A stretch of DNA of 37,760 bases from Actinomycetota bacterium. Lineage in GTDB: Bacteria; Actinomycetota; Actinomycetes; Actinomycetales; Microbacteriaceae. Below the pieces are notes generated by a model. It did no database searches and had not been told where the DNA came from. It worked only from the letters and a program-made list of their open reading frames with translations. Shown here in pieces: positions 1-9,828 of this stretch (the first letter of the stretch is position 1; the number at the start of each line of letters is the position of its first letter). Made by a program: the position numbers and the translations under genes. The stretch spans positions 1-37,760 of the forward strand of contig RFYI01000009.1 in the NCBI GenBank assembly GCA_009921165.1, written 5' to 3'.

Positions 1-1
1 A

Positions 2-337
2 AGATTGCTTGCACTGCGGCAGTTCACAAAACCTGTGGCAACTTCAGCGAGCGCATCCACGGTGATCAAGATTTGGTCCCTAGTTGCTCTTAGAGCGCCT
101 CAGTCTTCTATAAACAAGGCTTTGCATAACATCGGAGCGCTTCAGATACCTAGGAAGCAGTTATTTCTAAAACTTGATTCCAAGCGTTTTATCCACAGTA
201 TCCTCTCCTCGGGAACTCAGATTCACTACTGGACCATAAACTCACCTGAAGAAATGTTAGAACTCACCAGGTTAGGTGCAAACGGAATCGTCACAGATGT
301 GCCAGAGTTAGCAGTTCGAACCCTGAGAAAAGCCTGA
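2..337 (+). CDS. Glycerophosphodiester phosphodiesterase family protein, C-terminal part (5' truncated by window start)
   Basis: Frame is open to the window edge; C-terminal 'IHYWTINSPEEMLELTRLGANGIVTDVPELAVRTL' is typical of GDPD enzymes (W-T-I/V-N ... G-V/I-I/V-T-D-x-P). Confidence 0.85.
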   Translation, partial: RLLALRQFTKPVATSASASTVIKIWSLVALRAPQSSINKALHNIGALQIPRKQLFLKLDSKRFIHSILSSGTQIHYWTINSPEEMLELTRLGANGIVTDVPELAVRTLRKA

Positions 338-417
338 TTCTGGGAAGTTATTTTCCAAGGATTCGCTTTTGTAATTTGTAGCACAAAAAGTACCAACAAA
401 ATCTAAGGAATAAGACA

Positions 418-789
418 ATGGCACAGCAATCAATGCGCGGTATGCGTTTAGGCTCAGAAAGTTTTGAGAGCTCTAAAGGTGTCAACCTCTCCCCTAGAAA
501 CAAATACAACTATCGTTGCGCCAAAGATCATCTAACAGAGATTGTGTTCTCAGATGAAGCTGAAGTTCCAAATTCCTGGGCCTGCAAAGCATGCTCATTG
601 GAAGCGGCCCTGCTCGATGCTGAAGGTAACCAGGCCTTTGCCACTGAAATTCCTAAAGCTCCGAGAACTCATTTCGAGATGCTCCTTGAGAGAAGAAGTC
701 GCGAGGAATTGGAAGAAATTTTGACCGAGCGACTAGATGAATTGAAAGCCAGACGTAAGCGCGGCCAGGCCGACGCGACTAATAACTAA
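418..789 (+). CDS. rbpA: RNA polymerase-binding protein RbpA
   Basis: Start 'MAQQSMRGMRLGSESFESSKGV...PRNKYNYRCAKDHLTEIVFSDEAEVPNSWACKACSLEA' matches the actinobacterial RbpA family; usual size. Confidence 0.95.
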   Translation: MAQQSMRGMRLGSESFESSKGVNLSPRNKYNYRCAKDHLTEIVFSDEAEVPNSWACKACSLEAALLDAEGNQAFATEIPKAPRTHFEMLLERRSREELEEILTERLDELKARRKRGQADATNN

Positions 790-1503
790 CTACCTGCGCA
801 GGAATATTCTTCGCAACCCAAACCTAGTCATAAGGAGCAATGCCTCGGTGACTATGTTTGTGCTCATTTTTGAAACGCCTATCTCCCGTTCAACAAATGT
901 GATGGGAACTTCGCAAGCCTTTCCGCCCGCTCGTATAGTTCTATAGGCCATCTCAATTTGGAATGAATAGCCACGAGCATTGATGCTGGCGAGATCCATT
1001 TGTCTTAGAAAACTTGCTCTGAAGACTCTGAAGCCAGCTGTCATGTCATTTAATTTAGATCCAAGCATTATTCGGGCATAGATATTTCCACCTCGCGAGA
1101 GCCACTGCCTATAGAAGGGCCAATTCATTGTTTTCCCACCGCGAATGTAACGTGAGCCGATAACTAAGTCGAAGTCGGAACAGACAGCTAAAAGTTTTGG
1201 TAAGTCTTCCGCACGATGGGAACCATCGGCATCCATTTCAACCAAGAAGTCGTAGCCACTTTCGAAAGCCCAACGAAAGCCCGCTATGTATGCTGCTCCT
1301 AAACCTTCTTTACCAGCTCGATGCAGGACATAGATTTTGCTATTTACCTTTGCTAAAGCATCCGCTAGTTGCCCCGTCCCATCTGGTGATGCATCATCTA
1401 CAATTAGCAAGTCCACATTTGCGTTGTATTCGAATAGTGCTCTTACAGCGTTTACGATGTTGCCCGCCTCATTGTATGTGGGCATGATTACCAAAATCTT
1501 CAA
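790..1503 (-). CDS. Polyprenol monophosphomannose synthase (GT2, dolichyl-phosphate mannosyltransferase-like)
   Basis: 'VIMPTYNEAGNI', 'LIVDDASPDGTG', 'MDADGSHRAEDLPKLL', 'GSRYIRGG'; next to lnt as in actinobacterial ppm/lnt pairs. Confidence 0.92.
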   Translation of the reverse strand: MKILVIMPTYNEAGNIVNAVRALFEYNANVDLLIVDDASPDGTGQLADALAKVNSKIYVLHRAGKEGLGAAYIAGFRWAFESGYDFLVEMDADGSHRAEDLPKLLAVCSDFDLVIGSRYIRGGKTMNWPFYRQWLSRGGNIYARIMLGSKLNDMTAGFRVFRASFLRQMDLASINARGYSFQIEMAYRTIRAGGKACEVPITFVEREIGVSKMSTNIVTEALLLMTRFGLRRIFLRR

Positions 1504-3092
1504 GAGCTTTTCTTTCTTCTCTTCTGTCTGATCAAACCAACCACTGCTAGCGGGAAAAGTATGAGGGTTAGAAAAAATGAAACTGGTTCGACATATCTGC
1601 CATACCGGATAGCCGGTGTAATGTCATTTCTCAAGGCAATGTCGGAGACCATAGCACCTGGTTTGAACGTTTCTAGCTCTGCGATTACTTTGCCATCTGG
1701 CGAGTAGATTCCAGAAACTCCAACCGTTGAAATTGAAACAACGGTGCGGCCAGTTTCTATGGCGCGCATTTTAGAAATGGCAGCTAGCTGAACTCCCTGC
1801 TCGCTCTTTCCGAAATCGCTGCTATTTGTTTGAATCATGATAGCGGTAGCTCCGCTATTTACTAGGTCGTAACTCAAATCATCGATGGTAACTTCAAAAC
1901 AAATCAGTGAGCCAATTTTTCCCTTGTTCGCGATTTCGAAAATTCCATCGCGTTTACCAGGGCTCATGTCCCAGCCGATTAAGCCAATCATCTCTGGTGC
2001 TAAAGACATAAAGAACTTTCGGTAAGGAACATACTCACCGAATGGAACGGGTCTTCTCTTGTCGTACCAGTCGTGTAAACCATTGTTGGGAGTCCACAGG
2101 TCGACTTCGTTGAAAAAATCCTTACCGCGAAATGTTTTATTGCCAAACAAAAGTGGAGCTTTGAGCTCTGTGTCAACAAATTTCGAAATTTTCTTGCCTG
2201 GTGCGTGCATCGTCACAGGATCTAGATCCGTTGAGTTCTCTGGCCAAACCATAAGGTCCACGCCTTTGGCCCTACCCGATCTGACCAGCTCTTTGGCGAC
2301 AGTTAGATGTTTATCGAGAATTGAACCCGGTGGATTTATGGCGAATAGACCTGCATTGGCATTCCCCTGAACAGCTGCAACCTTCATGGTGCCAGCATTC
2401 GCTTCAGTCGGTATCACCATAAGAGCCGGAATCCCAAGAACCATAACCCAGGAAGCCAGTGTCGGAGTCCAACTTATGAAGCGAAGTCGCAGCCCCGAAC
2501 CCGGTGCTAGAGGCCTAGTGAACTTGATTGCAGCCAGTGCACAAAGGAAGACAATTAGCCAAGATAATCCAGCAATATCAACAGCCCAAACCAACTTTGC
2601 AATCCAATTGTCTGCCTGACTCAGTCCCGCTCTGGCCCAAGGCAGCCCATCAAATGGGAAGTGTCCAGCCAAATATTCTCTTGCCGTATAGATGCTTGCG
2701 ATAGCGAAAGCAATGACAAATGGCTGGGATTTACCAAGTTTTAGAGTTAGCAGCCATTTCCAAACCACCGCAATAACTGCAAAGGAAAGCCCAACCATCA
2801 ATGCCTCGACAAAAGATAGTAGTAACCAAGGAATTGGGCCTAGGTATGTAGTGAGCCATTTGAGTACTAGTCCATAAAAAGCAAATCCAGCTAGAGTTCC
2901 AACAAAGAATGCCTTAAAGAAGCCCAGTTGTCTAACGGCAAGCAAGATTAGGGAAATTCCGACGAAGATTGCTGGCCATATGTTGAAGGCTGGGAAACTT
3001 AGGGCGATGCAAAAACCCCCGAGAATGCCTAACAGTGCTCTCCCCCAAAATGAGTTCGAATGCCTAATCCAGTTCAAGAAAGAGCTAATCAT
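1500..3092 (-). CDS. lnt: Apolipoprotein N-acyltransferase
   Basis: N-terminal multi-TM region plus nitrilase domain ('MVWPENSTDLDP', 'DKRRPVPFGEYVPYR', 'GSLICFEVTIDD', 'TNSSDFGKSEQGVQLAAISKMRAIETGR'). Confidence 0.93.
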   Translation of the reverse strand: MISSFLNWIRHSNSFWGRALLGILGGFCIALSFPAFNIWPAIFVGISLILLAVRQLGFFKAFFVGTLAGFAFYGLVLKWLTTYLGPIPWLLLSFVEALMVGLSFAVIAVVWKWLLTLKLGKSQPFVIAFAIASIYTAREYLAGHFPFDGLPWARAGLSQADNWIAKLVWAVDIAGLSWLIVFLCALAAIKFTRPLAPGSGLRLRFISWTPTLASWVMVLGIPALMVIPTEANAGTMKVAAVQGNANAGLFAINPPGSILDKHLTVAKELVRSGRAKGVDLMVWPENSTDLDPVTMHAPGKKISKFVDTELKAPLLFGNKTFRGKDFFNEVDLWTPNNGLHDWYDKRRPVPFGEYVPYRKFFMSLAPEMIGLIGWDMSPGKRDGIFEIANKGKIGSLICFEVTIDDLSYDLVNSGATAIMIQTNSSDFGKSEQGVQLAAISKMRAIETGRTVVSISTVGVSGIYSPDGKVIAELETFKPGAMVSDIALRNDITPAIRYGRYVEPVSFFLTLILFPLAVVGLIRQKRRKKSS

Positions 3093-3098
3093 AACTCT

Positions 3099-5546
3099 CT
3101 AAGCGTAATAGGAATAGGCGACTATTCCTCGTTTGATTCTGTCTATAGCGGTCTGAGCGGTTATTGAGAGTTCATCTTGATCTACCTTGGAGATTTGTTC
3201 TAATAAATCAATTGTTTGCTTGCACCATCTTATGAAATCACCAGCGAGCATGCCAGTAGCCTTCAAGATGCTGTCTAAGCGTGTGTTGGTTGCCCAGCGA
3301 TACATTTGTAAGGCCATAGTGGCATCAGGTTCGGTAGTCAGCGGAATCTGATTTCTTTTTGAAATCTCTTGTAGGTCGTCCCATATTCCAAGGGTTTCAT
3401 CAAATACTGAAACAAAATCTCCCTTGGGAAGCTTTGGATTCAGATCTTCGTCATCTCGTCTAGCCTCATAAACGAGCGCGGCACCAATTGCTGCCAAAGT
3501 TTGTGCGTCGATACCATGCCATGCTTTTCGTCTTAGGCATTCGGCAACTAAGAGATCACGTTCACCGTATATTTTTGCCAACTTCTTCCCTGCCTCTGTG
3601 ACTTCAAGATCATTTTCAGACACTTCCAAATATTCAAGTTCGACTAGCATCTGGCTGATGCGGTCGAAGGTCTTCGCAACTTGGTTGGTCCTAGATTCAA
3701 TTTGCCTGATGATTGCTTGAGTTTCACGTTCTAGCTTGTACCAACGCTCACCCCAGCGAGCGTGTGCCTCCCGATCCGGACAAGAGTGACAGGAATGAGC
3801 ACGAAGTTGCTTTTTCATCGTAGCTACCTTGAGTTCTTGAGATCGAACAGTTTTAGACTGGCGCAAATCATTGCGTTTAGCCTGTCGGCCTGTTTGAGCA
3901 ATTTCTCTTTCGATATCGCTAATTTGCCTCCTCAAGCTCGCATACTCTCGGAAATCTCCAAGATGACAGCGCATTGATTCCTCATAACCATCTAGAGAAG
4001 CTTGCTTCTCTCTAATACCCCTGGCTAAACCAACCACAGATCTGTCAGCTTGAAATTGGGCAAAAGATGTTTCCAAAACTTCTCTGGATCGTCGCTGACC
4101 AAAAGCCTCAATTAAATTCACAGCCATGTTGAAAGTTGGCCTAAAAGAAGAGTTGAGCGGATATGTCCGCTTGGAGGCTAACGAAGCAACATAGGTCGGA
4201 TCCAAGTTAGCCGCCCATTGAATGACGGAGTGCCCTTCAACATCGATACCCCGTCTACCTGCTCTTCCGGTAAGTTGCGTATATTCACCAGGGGTGATTT
4301 GAACTCGGCCTTCGCCGTTGAACTTATCTAGACGATCTAGAACAACAGTTCTTGCTGGCATGTTTATTCCAAGCGCTAAAGTTTCGGTAGCAAAGACAAC
4401 CTTTACTAGTTTTCTCAGGAAAAGTTCTTCAACTACTTCCTTGAATGCTGGAAGCAGTCCAGCGTGGTGCGCGGCCACTCCTCGCTCTAATGCATTTAGC
4501 CATTCGAAGTAGCCAAGTGCGGCCAAATCCTCGTCGGCGATGTTGCCACACTTCTCTTCAGCAATTCTTCTGATGATTTGCTTATCTTCAGGTTTGGTGA
4601 GTCTAATTCCAGAGGCCAAGACAGATTGAACAGCAGCTTCACATCCAGCTCTAGAAAAGATGAAGAAGATTGCTGGTAGAAGATCAGCTTCATCAAGTAA
4701 CTCGATAATTTCAGGTTTAGTCGCTTTATAAATACGTCCCATATTGCGATCAGGAAAACCAGCATGCCCTCTCCTACCGCGCATTGGCTTATTTATGGGC
4801 TGCCGCATCTTGTTTGCATGGCGTTGAACGAGATCAACATTGACCCTGAGTTCCTTATTCGAGTCATCGAAGAGCGGAATAAGTTCATCACCAAAAAGAA
4901 CATGCTGATTTAGTGGAACTGGGCGGATTTCAGAAACCACGATAGCGGTGTCGCCACGAACTTCGTCAAGCCAAGCGCCGAATTCCTCAGCGTTAGATAC
5001 CGTTGCGCTAAGAGAAACTACTTTCACATCCTTAGGTAGGTGAAGGATTACTTCTTCCCATACCGCTCCCCTGAACCGGTCAGCTAGGTAATGGACTTCA
5101 TCCATCACTACGTAACCAAGACTTATCAGTGCGTTTGAATTGGCATAAATCATGTTGCGTAAAACTTCTGTGGTCATAACCAGAATCTGAGCATCTGAGT
5201 TGATGTTGGTGTCCCCAGTGAGCAAGCCAACCATTTCAGGGCCATATCTTGCTTGTAGTTCTGCAAACTTCTGATTGCTCAGTGCCTTGATAGGTGTCGT
5301 GTAAAAGACTTTCAGTGACCGTTCAACCGCAAGATGAATGGCAAACTCGCCAACGATGGTTTTACCGGCACCAGTTGGAGCAGCTACCAAGACACCATGC
5401 CCTTGGGTTAATGCACGACAGGCCTTTTCCTGAAAGTCATCAAGTGGAAATTTTAGAAGCTTCACAAAGCTTTCATAACTTGGATTTTGTTTACTCTGTT
5501 TAGCTTTGGCGTAGCGTTCTGCTGGCGATAGCTCTTCGCTCATCAA
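3099..5546 (-). CDS. helY: DEAD/DEAH-box RNA/DNA helicase, HelY (Ski2/Mtr4-like) family
   Basis: Walker A 'APTGAGKT', 'MDEVHYLADRFRGAVWEE', 'SLSATVSNAEEFGAWL', 'QLTGRAGRRGIDVEGH', Cys/His motif 'HSCHSCPDREAHARWGERW'; located next to tatC/tatA. Confidence 0.92.
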   Translation of the reverse strand: MMSEELSPAERYAKAKQSKQNPSYESFVKLLKFPLDDFQEKACRALTQGHGVLVAAPTGAGKTIVGEFAIHLAVERSLKVFYTTPIKALSNQKFAELQARYGPEMVGLLTGDTNINSDAQILVMTTEVLRNMIYANSNALISLGYVVMDEVHYLADRFRGAVWEEVILHLPKDVKVVSLSATVSNAEEFGAWLDEVRGDTAIVVSEIRPVPLNQHVLFGDELIPLFDDSNKELRVNVDLVQRHANKMRQPINKPMRGRRGHAGFPDRNMGRIYKATKPEIIELLDEADLLPAIFFIFSRAGCEAAVQSVLASGIRLTKPEDKQIIRRIAEEKCGNIADEDLAALGYFEWLNALERGVAAHHAGLLPAFKEVVEELFLRKLVKVVFATETLALGINMPARTVVLDRLDKFNGEGRVQITPGEYTQLTGRAGRRGIDVEGHSVIQWAANLDPTYVASLASKRTYPLNSSFRPTFNMAVNLIEAFGQRRSREVLETSFAQFQADRSVVGLARGIREKQASLDGYEESMRCHLGDFREYASLRRQISDIEREIAQTGRQAKRNDLRQSKTVRSQELKVATMKKQLRAHSCHSCPDREAHARWGERWYKLERETQAIIRQIESRTNQVAKTFDRISQMLVELEYLEVSENDLEVTEAGKKLAKIYGERDLLVAECLRRKAWHGIDAQTLAAIGAALVYEARRDDEDLNPKLPKGDFVSVFDETLGIWDDLQEISKRNQIPLTTEPDATMALQMYRWATNTRLDSILKATGMLAGDFIRWCKQTIDLLEQISKVDQDELSITAQTAIDRIKRGIVAYSYYA

Positions 5547-6355
5547 TCGAGATTCTCTGAGACGTATACGGTAGCTATGTCTGAACCTTCAATCGCGTTT
5601 GATGTGCGCAACGCTCTCCTCTTATCGTTTAGATAAGCAAGAGCTGCTGAAAGATAATACAGAGCAAGCAACGGAATCATCAGCAGGAACATAGACATCG
5701 GATCTGAAACCGGAGTTGCTAGAGCACCGATTACGGAGATTATGAAAATTGCTGGACGCCAACCCTTGAGAATGCTTTTAGCCGAGAGGGTTCCAATTGC
5801 ATTTAAGAGCACAAGAATCACCGGTAAGACAAAAGCAATCCCAAACACTAAGAGCACACGCACAGTAAAAAGCACATACTCTGAGGCATTAATCACGTTT
5901 GCACTGCCTTGAGGAGTGAATGCTAAGAGGCTCTTTACAAATCCAGGAAAAAGCCACCAACCAAGATAAGCCCCACCTAAGAACAATGGTGTACTGGTAA
6001 GCGCAAATATAACTGAGTATTTACGTTCACGTTTTTTCAGCGCAGGAGATATAAATGCCCAAATCTGATAGAGCCAGATAGGGCTAGTCAGGAATAGTCC
6101 TATGAAGAATGAAATTTGGAGTCTAAGGTCAAATGCGGAAACAACAGAACCGAAGTTGATTTGAGCATTTACATTCGCGTCTTTTGCTAGTTCTAGGACT
6201 GGTTTTTGGAGTTGGGCAAACACATACTCAAAGGAATACCATCCAACTACGGTTCCTGCGATTATGGCAAAAGCAGAGCGAAACAGACGCTTTCTAAATT
6301 CACGAAGGTGTCCCGAGAGTTTCATCCTCTTATCGGGATTGCGGCGAGAAGCCAT
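5543..6355 (-). CDS. tatC: Sec-independent protein translocase TatC
   Basis: 'LSGHLREFRKRLFRSAFAII', 'LTSPIWLYQIWAFISPALKKRERK', six predicted TM segments; next to tatA. Confidence 0.96.
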   Translation of the reverse strand: MASRRNPDKRMKLSGHLREFRKRLFRSAFAIIAGTVVGWYSFEYVFAQLQKPVLELAKDANVNAQINFGSVVSAFDLRLQISFFIGLFLTSPIWLYQIWAFISPALKKRERKYSVIFALTSTPLFLGGAYLGWWLFPGFVKSLLAFTPQGSANVINASEYVLFTVRVLLVFGIAFVLPVILVLLNAIGTLSAKSILKGWRPAIFIISVIGALATPVSDPMSMFLLMIPLLALYYLSAALAYLNDKRRALRTSNAIEGSDIATVYVSENLD

Positions 6356-6561
6356 TAGTCTTCTTTAGGTTGTTCTTTCTCGGCACTCTTCTTCTTGTCT
6401 TCAGCGCGCTCGTCACCTAACTGCTTCATTTCCTTTCTGAAAATGCGCATAGATTGACCAAGACTCTTGGCAAAGCCAGGAAGCTTAGGTGCACCCCAAA
6501 TGATAAGAACTACGAGCACGATGAAGATTATGTGCCAGCCTTCAAGACCTCTTGCAAACAT
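6355..6561 (-). CDS. tatA: Twin-arginine translocase subunit TatA
   Basis: 68 aa; 'GWHIIFIVLVVLIIWGAPKLPGFAKSLGQSMRIFRKEMKQL' TM plus amphipathic helix. Confidence 0.95.
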   Translation of the reverse strand: MFARGLEGWHIIFIVLVVLIIWGAPKLPGFAKSLGQSMRIFRKEMKQLGDERAEDKKKSAEKEQPKED

Positions 6562-6569
6562 TACAAGCC

Positions 6570-6806
6570 TTACTTTGTCGGTTTCTGGTGGTTTGAACCA
6601 CTGCTCTCTAGCCTACGCTGTCGTTCCAGCCTTGAACGCTTTAGAGCGCTCACTTCTAGCCTGAGATTGCTAATTTTTTGAGTTATTGGATCAATTGAGC
6701 GACTGATTCTCTTACTAGATGAAACCAGTTTGAATCCGGTTATGACAAAGGCAATTAAACCCAATACCCCGAGGGCAGAAAAGACATAAACAAAGACAGG
6801 ATTCAT
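6570..6806 (-). CDS. Small single-TM membrane protein of unknown function
   Basis: 78 aa, one N-terminal TM followed by a basic coiled-coil-like tail; fits tightly between pafC and tatA. Confidence 0.7.
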   Translation of the reverse strand: MNPVFVYVFSALGVLGLIAFVITGFKLVSSSKRISRSIDPITQKISNLRLEVSALKRSRLERQRRLESSGSNHQKPTK

Positions 6807-6807
6807 G

Positions 6808-7821
6808 TCATTCGACGTTCTTTGGGGACTTTAGCGACCCTTGGCCAATGGCACTGAGGGCAAACTCTCGAACTGCTTGTCTTGCCGATTCTGGAGCGAT
6901 TACCCTGGCAGCCCCGCCAAATCGAGCAATAATTCGACCCATGTTGCGAACATCACCAACTTTGATTTTGAACCGCTTTCTGAACGAGCTAAGGCTTTCT
7001 GGTTCCTCAACAGGTTTGAAATCGAAAATCAGCGAATAAGCTTCTGGATCGACTTCGATAGTAACTATGGTGTCTGATTCTGCAGGTGAGTAAATATCGT
7101 CGGATAATTCAGCCTCCCTGGCCTCTTTACTTATCGGGATTTCCGTTGAGTGAGTGTTACGCATCCGGTCAACTCTAAATGACTTCACTTCCAAACTCTC
7201 CGGGCACCAGCCTCGAAGATAAATAGTTTCGCCATGTGGATCGATTCTCAATGGTTCGATTAGTCGCCCCAATGTCGTAATACCGCGTTGATTTAGGTAA
7301 TCGCAAGTTATAGCCACATTTTTTGAAATGGCTTCACGTATCTTAGCCAGATCCGCATCTCTTGAACCTGGTTTGATAATCATCTCCGGTGCAGCCCCAC
7401 GTGAATCTCCGCTTGCTAAAATATTTTGCAACTCCTCTATTTCAGAGTTATCAACTAAGCCAGGTAGCGAAGAAAGATAAACCAAACCCGCTGCCAAGGC
7501 AGATGCTTGACGAGAGGAAAGCCGAGGTACCTCATCAACAGCATTGCTGAAGTCGTATCTTATTGAAACGTATCCATCTTCTAGGTCGTCATAGTCAACC
7601 AAGTAGTGTCCAAAATCGTTGAAGTTCATTAGATCGGTAAAACTTATCATCTTCACAGCTTTGATGATTTCACTCTTTGAAACACCGAAGTGTTTTACCA
7701 AATCCTTGATCTCGTATTCTTCACCTTGCACGAGTAGCCCCGTAAGAGCAAGCATTAGATTGAATCGATCTGAATCGTCTAGTTTTTGTTCATCAGGCAT
7801 GCTGATTAGCCACCTTCTCAA
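6808..7821 (-). CDS. pafC: WYL-domain transcriptional regulator, PafC-like
   Basis: HTH plus WYL-type core ('LIEPLRIDPHGETIYLRGWCPESLEVKSFRVDRMRN'); in tandem with a second WYL protein and upstream of tatAC, as for actinobacterial pafBC. Confidence 0.88.
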   Translation of the reverse strand: MRRWLISMPDEQKLDDSDRFNLMLALTGLLVQGEEYEIKDLVKHFGVSKSEIIKAVKMISFTDLMNFNDFGHYLVDYDDLEDGYVSIRYDFSNAVDEVPRLSSRQASALAAGLVYLSSLPGLVDNSEIEELQNILASGDSRGAAPEMIIKPGSRDADLAKIREAISKNVAITCDYLNQRGITTLGRLIEPLRIDPHGETIYLRGWCPESLEVKSFRVDRMRNTHSTEIPISKEAREAELSDDIYSPAESDTIVTIEVDPEAYSLIFDFKPVEEPESLSSFRKRFKIKVGDVRNMGRIIARFGGAARVIAPESARQAVREFALSAIGQGSLKSPKNVE

Positions 7822-8806
7822 ATCCAGTGCGAATCAGATTAGCCAAACTCTCCGGTCCTAGCACTTCAATTTCATTTGCATATTCTCGCAACTGTTCAGC
7901 TAGAACATAGATGTCGTGATAGTGCAATTCAACTTCACCAGCTTTCTTACCACCAGTTAAGTCAAGTTGAAAACGAAACCATGCTTCAGTTTCCGGCTTT
8001 ACCTTTACCAATGCTGTTTGTCTCTCAGCCAGTAAATCTAGATCGGCAACTGCCGCAGCAATAAGATCCGGAGAAGGTGCTGCAAAAGTCTTAGATTCCT
8101 TACCGACTTTAACCGGGGTGATTTTGCTCACAATTCTTCGAAGCATGAAATTTCTAGTGTCTTCTCGCAATTCATCAAAGCCCATAACCAGCCACTGGCC
8201 TGCGACTTGACGCAGTAACCAGGGTTGCAATGTTCTTGTCATAATCTCACCGCTTTGTGGATTACGGTAGTCAAACTGCACTACCTGGTAATCAGAAACC
8301 GCATTGTTCAAATCCCTGAATGATGGTTCGTGCGCTTGAATTCTTGGAGCGATGCCAACAATGTCTGAATCTTCGCCAACCGAACCCATAGCCCGAAGTT
8401 TAGTTATTCCCCTACTGGCTGCAGTTGAGAGTGATCCACCAGCCCAAGCTTCTGCGGCAAGGTTCAAAAGGGCTAGCTGCCTTGGAGTGAATTTCACATC
8501 TTTTGGCCAATAGAACGATTCACGTTTTATGAGATAGACAGTTGCCTGATTGTTTTCATCTTCATGGGCAGGTATGCGAGTTTCTAGTTGTATTCCGTTA
8601 TGGCGAAGGCTCTCTTTGTCCCGCTCGAATTTACGTTCCAAGCTTGCATTGTCGCCACCTTCAACATATTCGGTGTCGTAGCCACGAACTGATCTTAGAA
8701 TCTCTGCCTTAGTTAAACCCCGAGAGGTGTATAACAAGGCGCAAGTAAGACTGAATAAGCGCTCCGGCTTACCTACTTTGTATTCATTAGATGAATTCGT
8801 TGTCAT
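7793..8806 (-). CDS. pafB: WYL-domain transcriptional regulator, PafB-like
   Basis: 'ERLFSLTCALLYTSRGLTKAEILRSV' HTH and 'LQPWLLRQVAGQWLVMGFDELREDTRNFMLRRI' WYL domain; overlaps pafC by 29 nt. Confidence 0.88.
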   Translation of the reverse strand: MTTNSSNEYKVGKPERLFSLTCALLYTSRGLTKAEILRSVRGYDTEYVEGGDNASLERKFERDKESLRHNGIQLETRIPAHEDENNQATVYLIKRESFYWPKDVKFTPRQLALLNLAAEAWAGGSLSTAASRGITKLRAMGSVGEDSDIVGIAPRIQAHEPSFRDLNNAVSDYQVVQFDYRNPQSGEIMTRTLQPWLLRQVAGQWLVMGFDELREDTRNFMLRRIVSKITPVKVGKESKTFAAPSPDLIAAAVADLDLLAERQTALVKVKPETEAWFRFQLDLTGGKKAGEVELHYHDIYVLAEQLREYANEIEVLGPESLANLIRTGFEKVANQHA

Positions 8807-8820
8807 TACCTCTAGTCAAC

Positions 8821-9798
8821 CTATTTATTGATACCAAGAACATCAATTACGAAGACAAGAGTTGAGTTACCTGGAATGTTGGTATTTCCTTCGGCTCCGT
8901 ATGCATCAGCCGGAGGCATCGATGCAATCACCTGAGAGCCAACTGTCACACCATCAAGAGCCTTTATAAAACCTGTGATTACTCCCCCAGGGTTTATCAA
9001 ATTGAAAGTCGCAGGTGTTCCAGAAGTCCATGATGAATCAAATGGGCTGCCAAAGCTGTCTTTCCAAATCCAACCAACGTAATGAACTGTTACAGAATCT
9101 CCGGACTTTACAGTTTCACCTTTACCTTTGATCAGTACTGCTCGCTTAAATTCGGCTGGCGCTGAAAAAGATGGTTGCACTAAAGCAGGCTGACCTGTTT
9201 TAGGAGCCCGAACCACGGCAGGCAATCCTGATTCTGGTGCCCGAGCGTCACCATTGGCGTGAGGCAAATAAACCTTCTTTAGATCAATAACAAAAAGTGA
9301 TCCTTCAGGTTCCTCTTCAGTTGCCGGAGTGGCAAATATCGCCAGAGATCCTTCCTTTACTCCTGATAGTGCCTGACAGTAAACCAGAGAATTAGTTGCA
9401 TCGAAAACTTGCCCAGCTGGATCCGTGCCATTGAACTGAGATGATCCTAGAAGATTGCCAGTTGTTGAAGAGAAGACTGCATATTCCAATATCGCTAGTT
9501 CGCCACCGGTAAAGGTCGGACCGTTTCCTTCTCTAATAACTTTGGTCTGGGTTGCTTTGATTGTTGACAATGGAGACTTGACTGATGAACCTGGTTGTTG
9601 AGTCACAAAATCGACTGTTGGAATTTTCTTGTCTGCCGCAGTCACTTTGACATTGTCGATTTCCGATCCGCCTTTGAATGATTCACACGCCGGCGTCAAG
9701 CCTTCATAAGCTCGCAAAGTTGGAGTTGCCGGTGAAGTACAACCGGCTAATAAAGCAACGAGGCTGGCTGCGATGAATGAGACTTTTAGTTTCGACAC
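8821..9798 (-). CDS. FKBP-type peptidyl-prolyl cis-trans isomerase, lipoprotein
   Basis: GTG start; lipobox 'LLAGC'; C-terminal FKBP domain 'VKSGDSVTVHYVGWIWKDSFGSPFDSSW...VITGFIKALDGVTVGSQVIASMPPADAYG'; degenerate FKBP-like N-terminal half. Confidence 0.92.
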   Translation of the reverse strand: MSKLKVSFIAASLVALLAGCTSPATPTLRAYEGLTPACESFKGGSEIDNVKVTAADKKIPTVDFVTQQPGSSVKSPLSTIKATQTKVIREGNGPTFTGGELAILEYAVFSSTTGNLLGSSQFNGTDPAGQVFDATNSLVYCQALSGVKEGSLAIFATPATEEEPEGSLFVIDLKKVYLPHANGDARAPESGLPAVVRAPKTGQPALVQPSFSAPAEFKRAVLIKGKGETVKSGDSVTVHYVGWIWKDSFGSPFDSSWTSGTPATFNLINPGGVITGFIKALDGVTVGSQVIASMPPADAYGAEGNTNIPGNSTLVFVIDVLGINK

Positions 9799-9828
9799 TG
9801 TTACTACTTTCTATGGGATTTCATAAGT

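Noticed and set aside
780-800. Zero-nucleotide convergent junction between rbpA (stop 787-789) and the ppm synthase gene (stop 790-792 on minus)
   Set aside because: Real but ordinary in compact genomes; no terminator or antisense element evident beyond the juxtaposition.
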